Shown: positions 26,920 through 36,818, counted from the first letter of the stretch. The stretch: DNA of 64,000 bases from Streptomyces fildesensis (GCF_016107395.1 NZ_JAAIKO010000002.1:372001-436000), one strand, 5' to 3'. Notes: generated by a model from the letters alone, not told the origin. A program made the numbers and translations.

Positions 26920-27567
26920 ATGCGCGATGCCATGGAGAAAGCCTGGTCGGAGCTGGTCGCCACGGCCCGGCGCAGTGTCACGGACGGCCTGGTGGTCGGT
27001 ACGTCCGGCAATGTCTCGGTCCGGGTGGGCGATCTGGTGCTGGTGACGCCGACCGGCGTCCCGTACGACCGGCTCGGCCCCGTCGACGCGGTCGCCGTCG
27101 ATCTGGACGGCCGGCAGGTCGCCGGACGGCTGCGCCCCACCAGCGAGCTGCCGATGCACCTGGCCGTCTACCGCGGCACGGGTGCGCGGGCCATCGTGCA
27201 CACCCATGCGGTGCACGCCACGGCCGTCTCGACCCTGGTGGACGAACTTCCGGCGATCCACTACATGGCGGCCGCGATGGGCGGCCGGATCCGGGTCGCG
27301 GGCTACGCCCCCTACGGCACGGACGAACTGGCCGCGCAGGTGTTGCGGGCGCTGCGCGACCGCAGCGCGTGCCTGATGCGCAACCACGGCACGCTCGTGT
27401 ACGGCGCCACACTCGATCAAGCGTACGACCGTACGGCGCAGCTGGAGTGGATGTGCCAGGTCTGGCTCACCGCCCGCTCGGTCCCCGGACTGACCCCCGC
27501 CCTGCTGTCGGACGCCGAGCTGGACGACGCGGGCGGGCGGCTGCGCGGCTACGGCCAGCCCGGCTGA
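26920..27567 (+). CDS. Class II aldolase/adducin-family protein
   Basis: 215 residues with the zinc-dependent class II aldolase fold: GTSGNVSVRVGDLVLVTPTG, zinc ligands in HTHAVHATA and a third histidine in MRNHGTLVYG. Relatives are L-fuculose-phosphate aldolase, ribulose-phosphate epimerase and methylthioribulose-phosphate dehydratase. ATG 26920 has AAGGA at 7 nt; the frame extends upstream to 26833 without an RBS. Substrate not deducible; the gene is not in an obvious sugar operon. Confidence 0.85.
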   Translation: MRDAMEKAWSELVATARRSVTDGLVVGTSGNVSVRVGDLVLVTPTGVPYDRLGPVDAVAVDLDGRQVAGRLRPTSELPMHLAVYRGTGARAIVHTHAVHATAVSTLVDELPAIHYMAAAMGGRIRVAGYAPYGTDELAAQVLRALRDRSACLMRNHGTLVYGATLDQAYDRTAQLEWMCQVWLTARSVPGLTPALLSDAELDDAGGRLRGYGQPG

Positions 27568-27649
27568 CACCGCCCGGCCGGAACCGCCGGTGACCCGGCC
27601 GGCCGCTGTCCACTGGCCGCATCGCGCCGCCCCGCCGACACTGGAACCG

Positions 27650-28765
27650 ATGCGTATACGAACCGTGGCGGCCGTGGCCGCCACCACCGTGCTCGGTGCC
27701 GGCGCGGCCGCTGTGGCGGCCGGACGGTACGTGTCCGACCTCGCCCTCAAACCGTCCACCGACGGCCCGGAGCCGGACGAGCGGGTCACCGTCCACGCCA
27801 CCGCGCCCGGCCAGGTCAGCATGACCCGCGCCCTGGCCTCCCTGCGGCCGGGCGTCTACGGGCTGTCCGGCGACGGCGTGCACGCCGCGGTCGGCGAGGT
27901 GCTGTGGACGACACCGGACACGGTGGCCCGGCGCCTGGACCGCGTCTACAGCGGCGCCCTCGACCCCGGCACGATGGTCCGGATGACGGCCCAGGTCCAC
28001 GCGGGCGACCCGCGCAGCGCCCTCGGTCTGGACTACGCCGAGGTGCTGGTGCCCGGCGAACTCGGTCCCCTGCCCGCCTGGTTCGTGCCCGGGGCCCGCT
28101 CGACGTGGGTGATCACCGTGCACGGCCTCGGCGCGACCCGCGAACTCCCGCTCAATGTCCTGCCGGCCCTGCACGGCCACCGTTTCCCGGTGCTCGACCT
28201 CGCCTACCGCAACGATTCCGGCGCCCCGCCCTCACCGGACGGCCTCGGACACCTCGGCGACACCGAATGGCGCGACCTCGACGCGGCGATGAAGTACGCC
28301 GCGGAGTACGGCGCCGAGCGGTTCGTCCTCTACGGGTGGTCGACGGGCGCCACGATGGCGCTGCGGGCCGCCGACCACTCGGCGCTCCGGGGCCGGATCA
28401 GCGGGCTGATCCTCGATTCACCCGTCCTGGACTGGAAATCGACCGTGCGCGCCGCGGCGTTTTCCCACGGCGTGCCGGGAGCGCTCGTACCGCTCGGGGT
28501 GCGCGCCGCGGAGGGCCGCACCGGGCTGCATGCGGAACGCATCGCGGACGCCGCGGACCCCGCCCGGCTGAGCGTTCCCGCACTGGTCGTGCACGGCCCG
28601 GACGACACCCTCTCGTCCTGGTCAGGATCGCGCCAACTCGCCGCGAGGCGACCGGATCTGGTCACGCTCCACACCGTCCCCGGCGCCTCCCACAGCGCTA
28701 TGTGGAACGTCGACCCGGCGTCGTACGAAGAGGCCCTGCGACGCTTCCTGACGCCTCTGATGTAG
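27650..28765 (+). CDS. Alpha/beta hydrolase with N-terminal membrane helix
   Basis: 371 residues. Residues 1-about 22 (VAAVAATTVLGAGAAAVAAG) form a signal anchor or signal peptide. The hydrolase core shows WVITVHGLGATRE, nucleophile elbow GWSTGA, an acid in VVHGPDDTLSSW and the catalytic histidine in GASHSAMW. Family 'alpha/beta fold, S9/dienelactone-like'. ATG 27650 is chosen because the charged-then-hydrophobic N-terminus starts there; ATG-less frame upstream reaches 27590. Substrate unknown. Confidence 0.82.
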   Translation: MRIRTVAAVAATTVLGAGAAAVAAGRYVSDLALKPSTDGPEPDERVTVHATAPGQVSMTRALASLRPGVYGLSGDGVHAAVGEVLWTTPDTVARRLDRVYSGALDPGTMVRMTAQVHAGDPRSALGLDYAEVLVPGELGPLPAWFVPGARSTWVITVHGLGATRELPLNVLPALHGHRFPVLDLAYRNDSGAPPSPDGLGHLGDTEWRDLDAAMKYAAEYGAERFVLYGWSTGATMALRAADHSALRGRISGLILDSPVLDWKSTVRAAAFSHGVPGALVPLGVRAAEGRTGLHAERIADAADPARLSVPALVVHGPDDTLSSWSGSRQLAARRPDLVTLHTVPGASHSAMWNVDPASYEEALRRFLTPLM

Positions 28766-28854
28766 CGCTCGGCACGGAGCCGGGAGCGCAGCGTGAGGGG
28801 CGCCGCCCCGGAGCGCGTTTGGGATTCTGGGGCCTCACCCGGGACACTGCTCCA

Positions 28855-30243
28855 GTGACGTCCCGTACTTCGCGAGACACGCCGCTCCGCCTTGTCCCCC
28901 GACGACCCTCCCTGGCCTTCGCGGTGGGGGGCTCCGCCGCCCGCCCCACGGCGACAGCGCGGCGCTCCCGCCCGCCGCGGCCGCCCGAGGGCACCCCCGC
29001 GCTGTCCGAGCTCGCCCGCCAGGCGCGCGCCGAACTCGCCGACACGGTCCGCCTCGCGCGGTGGGCCGAAGCGGGACCCGGTACCGCAGGTCCGACCGGG
29101 ATACTTCCGGACGCCGACGTCCAGCAGGCAGCCGCCGCGCTGGAGTTGACGGAACGGCAGATCCGGTCCGGTTGGGACCGGGCCCGGCTCGCGGGCCTGA
29201 TCGAACTCCATCAGGGCGCCGCCCGCCCCGGCTGGCGGCTGCGCGCCTGGGACCGCGACAACACCGCGGTGCTGCGCGGCTGGGTCGCGCTCTTCGACGC
29301 CTGGTCCCTCGCGCATCCGCCCGGCGACCCCGCCGAGGCGGATCCCTCGCTGGTGGCCGAGGTCATCGAGGCAACCCCTCAGCTGCTGTCCTTCCTGCAC
29401 CTCTCCTCGGGCCCGGTACCGGTCGACACCCTGCTGGACCTGCTGCGCCAGCGGGTCGCGGAGCTGCGGACCGAACGGCACGAGCCGCCCGCCGACGGCG
29501 CCCACGACCCGCTGCCCGCGCTCCTGAACTGGGTGCTCGACGCGGTCGCCGGGGTCGGGGCGCTGTATCCGCGCGACGCCTGCTCCGACACCCAGGAGGC
29601 CGCGCTCACCCCGCTCGGCAACTGGGCGGTCTGGGTCAAGCTGGAACAGATCTGTGTGGCCGCCCAGGGCCCGGCCGGCCATATCGAGCAGTCCGCGGAG
29701 AAGATGCTGCGCGCCTGCGCTCGGCTCTCCCCGGGCCCGGCCCGCGCCGAGTACCGCGCCTGGCTCGCCGCCCGGCCCGTCGGCCTGGCCGTCGCCGAAC
29801 TGCTGGAGACCGCCCGAGGTGAGGACGCGCTGCTGCGCGGTCTGGCCTTCGAGGCGCTCCGGGTGGTCGGCGCGCCCGCCGAGCCCGCCGTCCGCGCCTC
29901 CTCCGAGGAGCCGACGCTGCGCCCGTACGCGCTGCTGTGGCTGGCCGAGCAGGACGGCGGTGACCCGGAGGCCGTCGCGGGGCTGCTGACCCGCGAGGAG
30001 ACCGCCTGGCTGTGGGTGGACACCGCCGCGGCCGTCGCCGACCACGGCGAGGGGCAGCTGCTGGTCAGCCATCTCGACGCGGCGGTGGAGGGCTCGGTGC
30101 GGTCGCTCCTGGTGGAGATCCGCGGCGCGGGGCACCCCCGTACTGTCCAGGTGCTCGTGGCGCTGGCCGCCGCGCACCCGGACCCCGCGGTCGCCAAGGC
30201 CGTCCGCCGGGCCGCCTTCCAGGTGCACACCGGCGGCGCCTGA
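28855..30243 (+). CDS. Conserved actinobacterial protein with N-terminal winged-helix-like and C-terminal HEAT-like parts
   Basis: 462 residues, unknown function. After a basic, Pro/Arg-rich start, residues about 75-130 (ADVQQAAAALELTERQIRSG and onward) look like a DNA-binding winged helix. The rest is alpha-helical with repeated L..A..H/L..L patterns; the end (RTVQVLVALAAAHPDPAVAKAVRRAAF) is typical of HEAT-like repeats. GTG 28855 is the first start after the upstream gene's region that leads directly into conserved-looking sequence; it lacks a strong RBS. Ends at an 18-bp perfect hairpin. Confidence 0.68.
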   Translation: MTSRTSRDTPLRLVPRRPSLAFAVGGSAARPTATARRSRPPRPPEGTPALSELARQARAELADTVRLARWAEAGPGTAGPTGILPDADVQQAAAALELTERQIRSGWDRARLAGLIELHQGAARPGWRLRAWDRDNTAVLRGWVALFDAWSLAHPPGDPAEADPSLVAEVIEATPQLLSFLHLSSGPVPVDTLLDLLRQRVAELRTERHEPPADGAHDPLPALLNWVLDAVAGVGALYPRDACSDTQEAALTPLGNWAVWVKLEQICVAAQGPAGHIEQSAEKMLRACARLSPGPARAEYRAWLAARPVGLAVAELLETARGEDALLRGLAFEALRVVGAPAEPAVRASSEEPTLRPYALLWLAEQDGGDPEAVAGLLTREETAWLWVDTAAAVADHGEGQLLVSHLDAAVEGSVRSLLVEIRGAGHPRTVQVLVALAAAHPDPAVAKAVRRAAFQVHTGGA

Positions 30244-30270
30244 CCGCTCGGGCACCGGGACGACGACGAT

Positions 30271-30310
30271 CGGCGACGGCCCGGCGGGAACACCCGCCGG
30301 GCCGTCGCCG
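30271..30310. terminator. Perfect 18-bp bidirectional terminator hairpin
   Basis: CGGCGACGGCCCGGCGGG and its exact complement flank an AACA loop. It stands between two convergent genes ending at 30243 (+) and 30329 (-), and can serve both. Confidence 0.85.
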
Positions 30311-30328
30311 TCCCTCCCTGCTGAGGGG

Positions 30329-31246
30329 CTATCCGAACGTGTCGCAGCGCGCCGGGTCACCGGTCTGCAGACCGGTGGTGAACCACTGCTGGCGCTGCGC
30401 CGACGAGCCGTGCGTCCAGTTGTCCGGGGTCACCCGACCCTGCGCGCGGGACTGGATCGCGTCGTCGCCGACCGCGGCCGCCGCGTCCAGGCCGCGGGCG
30501 ATGTCGTCCGCCGTCACGGCGGTGATCAGCGGTCTGCCGGTGGCCGGGTTGATGGTCATGGTGGCGTTCTTCGACCACAGGCCCGCGTAGCAGTCCGCCT
30601 GCAGCTCGACCCGTACCGACTTGCTGGTGGCCCCGGTGCGCCCGTCCTGGGCGGCGCGCAGCGTCCCCAGCAGGTTCTGCACATGGTGCCCGTACTCGTG
30701 GGCGACGACGTAGCTCTCCGCGAACGGCCCGCCCTCGGCGCCGAACTGGCTCTGCAGCGTGGCGAAGAAGTTCAGGTCGATGTAGACCTTGCGGTCGACG
30801 GGGCAGTAGAACGGCCCGGTCCGCGGATCGGCGACGCCGCAGCCGGTGCGCATCGGCCGGTCGAAGAAGACGGTCGGCGCCGGCTGATAGGTGCCGCCAC
30901 GCTGCCGGAACTCGTTCGTCCAGTACGCCTGGACGCTGTTGACCACCGCGACGATCCGGCACTGCCCCTGGGTGTTGGCGTCCCGGCCGGTCGCGCAGGT
31001 CTGCGCCAGATCGGCGGCCGCGCCGGTGCGCGGCGCGGTGTCCGTGGCGCTGCCGGACAGGCCCATCTGGTTGGGGCTGATGCCCAGGACGATCCCGATC
31101 ACGACCACGATCAGGCCGACGATGCCGCCGCCGACCACCTTGCCGCTGGGAGCGCCACCACCGAACGGTCCGCCGCCGGACGAGCCGCCACCGCGCTGGT
31201 CCTGCACCTGTGACGTGTCCAGTTTCGCGTTGTCGTCGAACTGCAT
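30329..31246 (-). CDS. Membrane-anchored neutral zinc metallopeptidase (YpfJ type)
   Basis: 305 residues. The N-terminus is Gly/Ser-rich and cytoplasmic, followed by one membrane helix (VGGGIVGLIVVVIGIVLGI). The outside domain has the zinc motif HEYGHH, a downstream glutamate in VRVELQADCYAG as third ligand, and four to six cysteines (CATGRDANTQGQC, GCGVADPRTGPFYC) for disulfides. This matches PF04228 (putative neutral zinc metallopeptidase). ATG 31246 is the first start before the conserved MQFDDNAKLDTS; the frame stays open to 31453. Substrate unknown. Confidence 0.88.
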   Translation of the reverse strand: MQFDDNAKLDTSQVQDQRGGGSSGGGPFGGGAPSGKVVGGGIVGLIVVVIGIVLGISPNQMGLSGSATDTAPRTGAAADLAQTCATGRDANTQGQCRIVAVVNSVQAYWTNEFRQRGGTYQPAPTVFFDRPMRTGCGVADPRTGPFYCPVDRKVYIDLNFFATLQSQFGAEGGPFAESYVVAHEYGHHVQNLLGTLRAAQDGRTGATSKSVRVELQADCYAGLWSKNATMTINPATGRPLITAVTADDIARGLDAAAAVGDDAIQSRAQGRVTPDNWTHGSSAQRQQWFTTGLQTGDPARCDTFG

Positions 31247-31592
31247 ACGACGAGTATGGGTGATTTGCCCCACCCCGGCGCCCCAGGACCGAACGGGCGA
31301 AGCCCGCCCCGGCCCGCCCGTGTCGCCCGGCCGCCCTCCCGCGTGGTCCCCAGGGGCTCCGCGGTCGTCGTCGCCCAGCCGTGCGCGGATCCGCACACGG
31401 CCTGGACGGGTCAGCTGATCGCGGTCGACGGCCTCGGGCGCATAGCACCTCATCGCACTCCCCTGGGCAACAACCGGCTTGCCACACCCCGGTAGACTGG
31501 CTTGTATGGCAGTCCCTCTCGTTCATTAGCCGGCGGCGTACGACCTCCCCCGCGCCCCTTTCTGTCGTTCGCCATGCCCTGGAGCTTTTCCC
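31247..31592. other. Divergent regulatory region before the ABC-F gene
   Basis: No full-size gene. It contains a near-palindrome at 31381-31398 (GTGCGCGGA/TCCGCACAC, one mismatch per half). A TAGACT hexamer at 31493-31498 fits a -10 box and is followed 7 nt later by the ATG of an 8-codon ORF. Between that ORF and the ABC-F start are 63 nt of CT-rich DNA. Confidence 0.45.
31506..31529 (+). CDS. Possible leaderless micro-ORF (MAVPLVH) upstream of the ABC-F gene
   Basis: ATG GCA GTC CCT CTC GTT CAT TAG. The ATG lies where transcription would begin if TAGACT (31493-31498) is the -10 box, so it would be translated without a leader. Upstream peptides that respond to ribosome stalling are common before ABC-F resistance genes, which makes the position suggestive; there is no direct evidence for expression. 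Confidence 0.4.
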   Translation: MAVPLVH

Positions 31593-33191
<1,599 letters not shown>

Positions 33192-33236
33192 CCGCCGCGC
33201 CGCCCCGACCCGCCGGCCCGTCCGGCCGACCCGCCT

Positions 33237-33547
33237 GATCACTTGGCAGTGGATCATTCGGCCTACGGGTGATCCATCATCTGTGTGAGACGAGCTCATA
33301 CCGCGCCACCCGGTGGCGCGGTATGACCGCCGCCCTGAGTCGATCAGTGGCGTGACGTCGGGAAACTCCTTACCGACCATGGATGACCTGCCGCTTTTCG
33401 CGGCGCCCGGACAACTGTCCGGAAAGCGCCGGACGAAATCGGGGATCTTCGTGCGCCACCCGGCCGCCGGAAAAAGGTCTCCGGTTCAAATGTTGTCGTA
33501 CGGACCTTGCCGAATGGGTGGCCAGGAAGGCGCCTAGGGGTGATCAT
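33237..33547. promoter_or_regulatory. GATC-rich region upstream of the Gbn-like gene
   Basis: Six GATC tetramers occur at 33237, 33252, 33271, 33342, 33444 and 33542; those at 33252 and 33542 read GATCAT and that at 33444 reads GATCTT. At this GC content about one per 400 nt is expected. Because the next gene resembles the GATC-binding nucleoid protein Gbn, this may be a self-binding region. Confidence 0.5.
33297..33325. terminator. 14-bp hairpin after the ABC-F gene
   Basis: CATACCGCGCCACC and GGTGGCGCGGTATG form a perfect inverted repeat around one base (practical loop 3-5 nt). It follows the ABC-F stop by about 105 nt and precedes the HTH gene. Confidence 0.75.
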
Positions 33548-33583
33548 GAGAGTCCAGAGCGCACTTCCCTAGAGGAGGCACGG

Positions 33584-33808
33584 GTGGCCGAGACTCTGAA
33601 GAAGGGCAGCCGGGTAACCGGCGCCGCGCGCGAGAAGCTCGCGGCAGACCTGAAGAAGAAGTACGACTCCGGTGCGAGCATCCGGGCGTTGGCCGAAGAA
33701 ACCGGCCGCTCCTATGGATTCGTGCACCGGATGCTCAGCGAGTCCGGCGTGACCTTGCGCGGTCGCGGCGGTGCAACACGAGGTAAGTCGAAGGCCGCTA
33801 CGGCCTGA
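33584..33808 (+). CDS. gbn: Small helix-turn-helix nucleoid-associated protein (Gbn/SCO1839-like)
   Basis: 74 residues, highly basic. Three predicted helices: GAAREKLAADLKKKYDSG, SIRALAEETGRSYGFVHRML (the helix-turn-helix) and a short third part, ending in RGRGGATRGKSK. It fits the small actinobacterial protein SCO1839, described as the GATC-binding nucleoid protein Gbn. GTG 33584 has a perfect AGGAGG at 6 nt; the longer frame from 33383 is not used. The position between the ABC-F and enoyl-CoA hydratase genes agrees with the recalled S. coelicolor order. Confidence 0.82.
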   Translation: MAETLKKGSRVTGAAREKLAADLKKKYDSGASIRALAEETGRSYGFVHRMLSESGVTLRGRGGATRGKSKAATA

Positions 33809-33924
33809 CGGGCAGGGCATCTCCCGCGACCCGGATTCCCCAGCGTGCCCACCCGGTCGACGACTGTGTCGACCCAGTGGTTACTCTTCGGTAATCAATT
33901 CCGCGGTTCGCTCGGAGGTGCCCG

Positions 33925-34716
33925 ATGCCCGACCCCACCGTGCTGCTCGAGCGTGACGGAGTGCGGCTCACCGCCGACGACTCCGTCGCGACCGTCACAC
34001 TGTGCAATCCGGCCAAACGCAATGCCCAGTCGCCCGCCCTGTGGCGGGCCCTGGTCGAAGCAGGCCGGCTCCTGCCGGGCAGCGTGCGCGTTGTCGTGCT
34101 CCGCGGCGAAGGCCAGTCCTTCTCCGCGGGGCTCGACCGGCAGGCCTTCACGCCCGAGGGCTTCGACGGCGAGCCGTCGTTCATCGACCTCGCGCGCGGT
34201 TCCGACAAGAAGCTCGACGCGACGATCGCCGAGTACCAGGACGCGTTCACCTGGTGGCGGCGCAGCGACATCGTGACCATCGCCGCCGTACAGGGCCATG
34301 CGATCGGTGCGGGCTTCCAGCTCGCTCTCGCCTGCGATCTGCGGGTGTGCGCGGACGACGCGCAGTTCGCCATGCGCGAGACCAGCCTCGGACTGGTGCC
34401 CGACCTCGGTGGCACCAAGCCGCTGGTCGACCTCGTCGGCTATGCGCGGGCCCTGGAGATCTGCGCCACCGGGCGGTTCGTGCACGGGTCGGAGGCCGAG
34501 CGCCTCGGCCTCGCCAACCTGGTCGTCCCGGTCGCCGAACTCGACGCCACGGTCCAGGACCTCGCCGGGGCGCTGCTCGCCGCGCCCCGGGACGCCGTCA
34601 TCGAGACCAAGGCCCTGCTGCAGGGTGCCGCCGCTCGTTCGTACGAGGAGCAGCGCCCCGCCGAGCGCGCCGCCCAGGGCCGCCGGCTGCGCGACCTCGC
34701 CGGCGTCGGCGAGTAA
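33925..34716 (+). CDS. Enoyl-CoA hydratase/isomerase family protein
   Basis: 263 residues of crotonase fold, cytoplasmic. The oxyanion-hole segments are GEGQSFSAGLDRQAF and IAAVQGHAIGAGFQLALACDLRV, followed by FAMRETSLGLVPDLGGTKPLVDLVG. In the usual hydratase the second catalytic acid is Glu in the region EXXLG; here ETSLGLVPD leaves a candidate Glu and Asp. ATG 33925 with GGAGGTG at 5 nt. Substrate not known. Confidence 0.87.
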   Translation: MPDPTVLLERDGVRLTADDSVATVTLCNPAKRNAQSPALWRALVEAGRLLPGSVRVVVLRGEGQSFSAGLDRQAFTPEGFDGEPSFIDLARGSDKKLDATIAEYQDAFTWWRRSDIVTIAAVQGHAIGAGFQLALACDLRVCADDAQFAMRETSLGLVPDLGGTKPLVDLVGYARALEICATGRFVHGSEAERLGLANLVVPVAELDATVQDLAGALLAAPRDAVIETKALLQGAAARSYEEQRPAERAAQGRRLRDLAGVGE

Positions 34717-34756
34717 CTCCGTCCGGCAACTCCGTCCGGTCGATGTCCGGTCGTGG

Positions 34757-35539
34757 TCACCCGATGGCGGTGACCACGACCGCCGTCGTCACAGGGCCCG
34801 GGGAACCGGGCTCGGCGGCCTCGGTGACCGCCACGGCCACCGCGCGGGCCACGTCCAGCGCGCGGTGGCCGGGCATGACCGCGATCTGCACCCGGACCTC
34901 CCGGGCCGGCGGATCGCCGCCGTCGGCCGTGCGGATCCCGGACGCGAAGCCGCCGAGCCGTGACGTCACCCGGGCGACACCCGGCACCAGGAGCGCCGCG
35001 GCGACCACCCCGTTGCCGGCGGGCGGCGGCCCGGTCTCCGTCAGATCCTGGCCCGTCGCACCGGCCGGGCCCTCGACGGCGGCCACCGGAGCAGGTCCGG
35101 CCTGGGGATCGATCAGGCCCGTGACGTCGAGGTCCACCGAGGTGACGGCCAGCCCCAGCAGATCGTGGGCCGCACTCCACAGCGCGGTCCGCAACTGATC
35201 CGCGGTGGCGGGCAGCGGCCGGTCGATGGCGGCCTCGAAGGCCGCGGCCACGCACAGCGGGCCGTACGGCACCGCACTCGGCGGTACGAGCGGCAGATTA
35301 TTCGCATCCGTCGCCGGCTCCGTCGTCGGTTCTGCTTCCTGACGCGGCACCCGGACCGGCTCCGGGCCGATCCGCAGCGCGCCGACCCGCACGCCGGTGA
35401 GCCCGTTCACCGCCCCGCGCAGCGCGTCGGCCGCCGCGTTCTCGGTGATCCAGACACCGTCTCCCGCCCTGCCGAGCGGCAGCACGCGCCCGAACGCGAT
35501 CTGCTCCCGTACCGCACGGGCCAAACGGTCCACAGCCAC
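34757..35539 (-). CDS. Conserved protein of the Asp23/Gls24 locus, unknown function
   Basis: 260 residues, divergent from the Asp23/Gls24 gene cluster. N-terminal region RLARAVREQIAFGRVLPLG; middle low-complexity Pro/Thr; C-terminal VREVRVQIAVMPGHRALDVARAVAVAVTEA recalls the Asp23/Gls24 amphipathic segment, with Val-rich strands. GTG 35539 has AGGAGG at 9 nt. Frames extending to 36622 are antisense shadows. It is probably a further partner of the envelope-stress proteins encoded at 35676-38093, inferred from position only. Confidence 0.65.
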   Translation of the reverse strand: MAVDRLARAVREQIAFGRVLPLGRAGDGVWITENAAADALRGAVNGLTGVRVGALRIGPEPVRVPRQEAEPTTEPATDANNLPLVPPSAVPYGPLCVAAAFEAAIDRPLPATADQLRTALWSAAHDLLGLAVTSVDLDVTGLIDPQAGPAPVAAVEGPAGATGQDLTETGPPPAGNGVVAAALLVPGVARVTSRLGGFASGIRTADGGDPPAREVRVQIAVMPGHRALDVARAVAVAVTEAAEPGSPGPVTTAVVVTAIG

Positions 35540-35675
35540 CGGTCTCCGCCTCCTTCGCCGCGCGCCACCCGAACGGCGGCCCGCTCCACGCTTCCTGACC
35601 GCATCTCCACGGCACGGCAGGGCATGCGCACATAGTGTGGTGCATGGAGCAGCCCAGACGAAGGGACGACTCGCC

Positions 35676-36191
35676 ATGACCGAGGCGGCACAGCGCAACC
35701 TGTCCGAGCCGGAGGGCCCCGATTCCGTGGGCGAAGGCAGGACATTGGAGAAGGGCACGAGCGGGGGTGCCGGGACGCCCGGCCGGCGGGCGCCGCTGGG
35801 CGACCCCGCGACCCGCGGCCGGACCACCATCGCGGACGGAGTGGTCGAGAAGATCGCCGGGCTGGCGGCCCGTGATGTGCTGGGTGTGCACGCGATGGGC
35901 AGCGGCTTCGCCCGCACCTTCGGCGCCGTGCGTGACCGGGTGCCCGGCAGCAAGTCCGTCACCCGTGGGGTGAAGGCGGAGGTCGGCGAGGTGCAGACCG
36001 CGCTCGACCTGGACATCGTCGTCGAGTACGGGGTGTCCATCGTCGAGGTGGCCCGCGCGGTGCGGGAGAACGTGATCGCCGCGGTCGAGCGGATGACCGG
36101 TCTCGAGGTCGTCGAGGTCAATGTCGCGGTCGGCGACGTGAAGCTGCCGGACGAGGACGACGAGGACGACCGGGAGCAGAGGGTCCAGTGA
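35676..36191 (+). CDS. Asp23/Gls24 family envelope stress response protein
   Basis: 171 residues. An unstructured charged N-terminus (to about 45) precedes the Asp23 fold: GRTTIADGVVEKIAGLAARDVLGVHAMG, then KAEVGEVQTALDLDIVVEYGVSIVEVARAVRENVIAAVERMTGLEVVEVNVAV. The acidic tail EDDDEDDREQ is typical. Members coat the inner face of the membrane, held by AmaP. ATG 35676 has GAAGGGA upstream. First gene of a closely packed six-gene run. Confidence 0.9.
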   Translation: MTEAAQRNLSEPEGPDSVGEGRTLEKGTSGGAGTPGRRAPLGDPATRGRTTIADGVVEKIAGLAARDVLGVHAMGSGFARTFGAVRDRVPGSKSVTRGVKAEVGEVQTALDLDIVVEYGVSIVEVARAVRENVIAAVERMTGLEVVEVNVAVGDVKLPDEDDEDDREQRVQ

Positions 36192-36268
36192 CGACCGGGT
36201 GGACGGGTGGGACGGCGGCCGGCGGTGCCGGCGACAGCGGTGAGGCGAGGACGGTGAGCGGACGATGA
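36188..36268 (+). CDS. Possible 26-residue micro-ORF in the Asp23 operon
   Basis: GTG 36188 overlaps the Asp23 stop (GTGA), and its own TGA overlaps the next gene's ATG (ATGA). It encodes a Gly/Thr/Ala-rich 26-mer with no motif. The double overlap suggests ribosomes pass through it and carry on to the next gene. No family match is claimed; third-position GC is about 80%, slightly lower than neighbours. Confidence 0.3.
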   Translation: MTTGWTGGTAAGGAGDSGEARTVSGR

Positions 36269-36447
36269 GAATGTCGCTGGTCGGACTGATCGTGGGCATG
36301 GCGCTCGGATTCGCCGGGTACTTCGGCGGGTTCGGCGCGTTCCTGCTGGTGGCCGCGCTCGGCGCGGTCGGGTTCGTGGCCGGGAAGTTCGTGGACGGCG
36401 ATCTGGAGCCCGGAGAGTTCTTCCGCAGCCGCGACCGGCGGCGGTGA
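36265..36447 (+). CDS. Small membrane protein of the Asp23 operon (DUF2273-like)
   Basis: 60 residues: two hydrophobic stretches (LVGLIVGMALGFAGYFGGFG and AFLLVAALGAVGFVAGKFV) followed by DGDLEPGEFFRSRDRRR. Similar small two-helix proteins accompany Asp23 and AmaP in Gram-positive bacteria. ATG 36265, with the stop overlapping the next gene's start (TGATG). Confidence 0.75.
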   Translation: MRMSLVGLIVGMALGFAGYFGGFGAFLLVAALGAVGFVAGKFVDGDLEPGEFFRSRDRRR

Positions 36448-36818
36448 TGGCCGCTGCGGCCCCGGTCACCCTGCCGGCCGCGGAGCGGGGCGCGCTCAGG
36501 ATCGCGGACCGGGTGGTGGCGAAGATCGCCGCGCGGGCCGCGTCCGAGGTGCTCGCGGACATCCCGGAGTCCGGGCTCGTGCCGCCGGACCGTACGCCGC
36601 ACGCGTCGGTCTCGGTGCGCAAGGAGACCGCCCGGGTGCGGTTGTCGGTGGAACTGGGCTATCCGGGTGACCTCGGTGCGGTCTGCGGCTCGGTGCGCCG
36701 CCATGTCGCGGACCGGGTGACGTCACTGACGGGTATGGAGGTACCTGAGGTCGCCGTCGAGATCGAGCGGCTGCACTCCGCGACGGCGCGGCAACAGAGC
36801 GAGGGGAGGGTGCGGTGA
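36447..36818 (+). CDS. Second Asp23/Gls24 family protein
   Basis: 123 residues: ERGALRIADRVVAKIAARAASEVL, then SVSVRKETARVRLSVELGYPGDLGAVCGSVRRHVADRVTSLTGMEVPEVAVEIERL, the compact Asp23 fold without a long N-terminal tail. GTG 36444 is an equally close alternative start. Probably a partner or paralogue of the protein at 35676. Its stop overlaps the next start by 4 nt. Confidence 0.85.
   Translation: MAAAAPVTLPAAERGALRIADRVVAKIAARAASEVLADIPESGLVPPDRTPHASVSVRKETARVRLSVELGYPGDLGAVCGSVRRHVADRVTSLTGMEVPEVAVEIERLHSATARQQSEGRVR

Noticed and set aside
33192-33583. tRNA or insertion-element end after the ABC-F gene
   Set aside because: No cloverleaf or CCA end, no transposase; the only structure is a simple hairpin.
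33383-33583. Upstream extension of the small HTH protein to 141 residues
   Set aside because: Perfect AGGAGG before GTG 33584 and a compact 74-residue family size; upstream residues are not protein-like.
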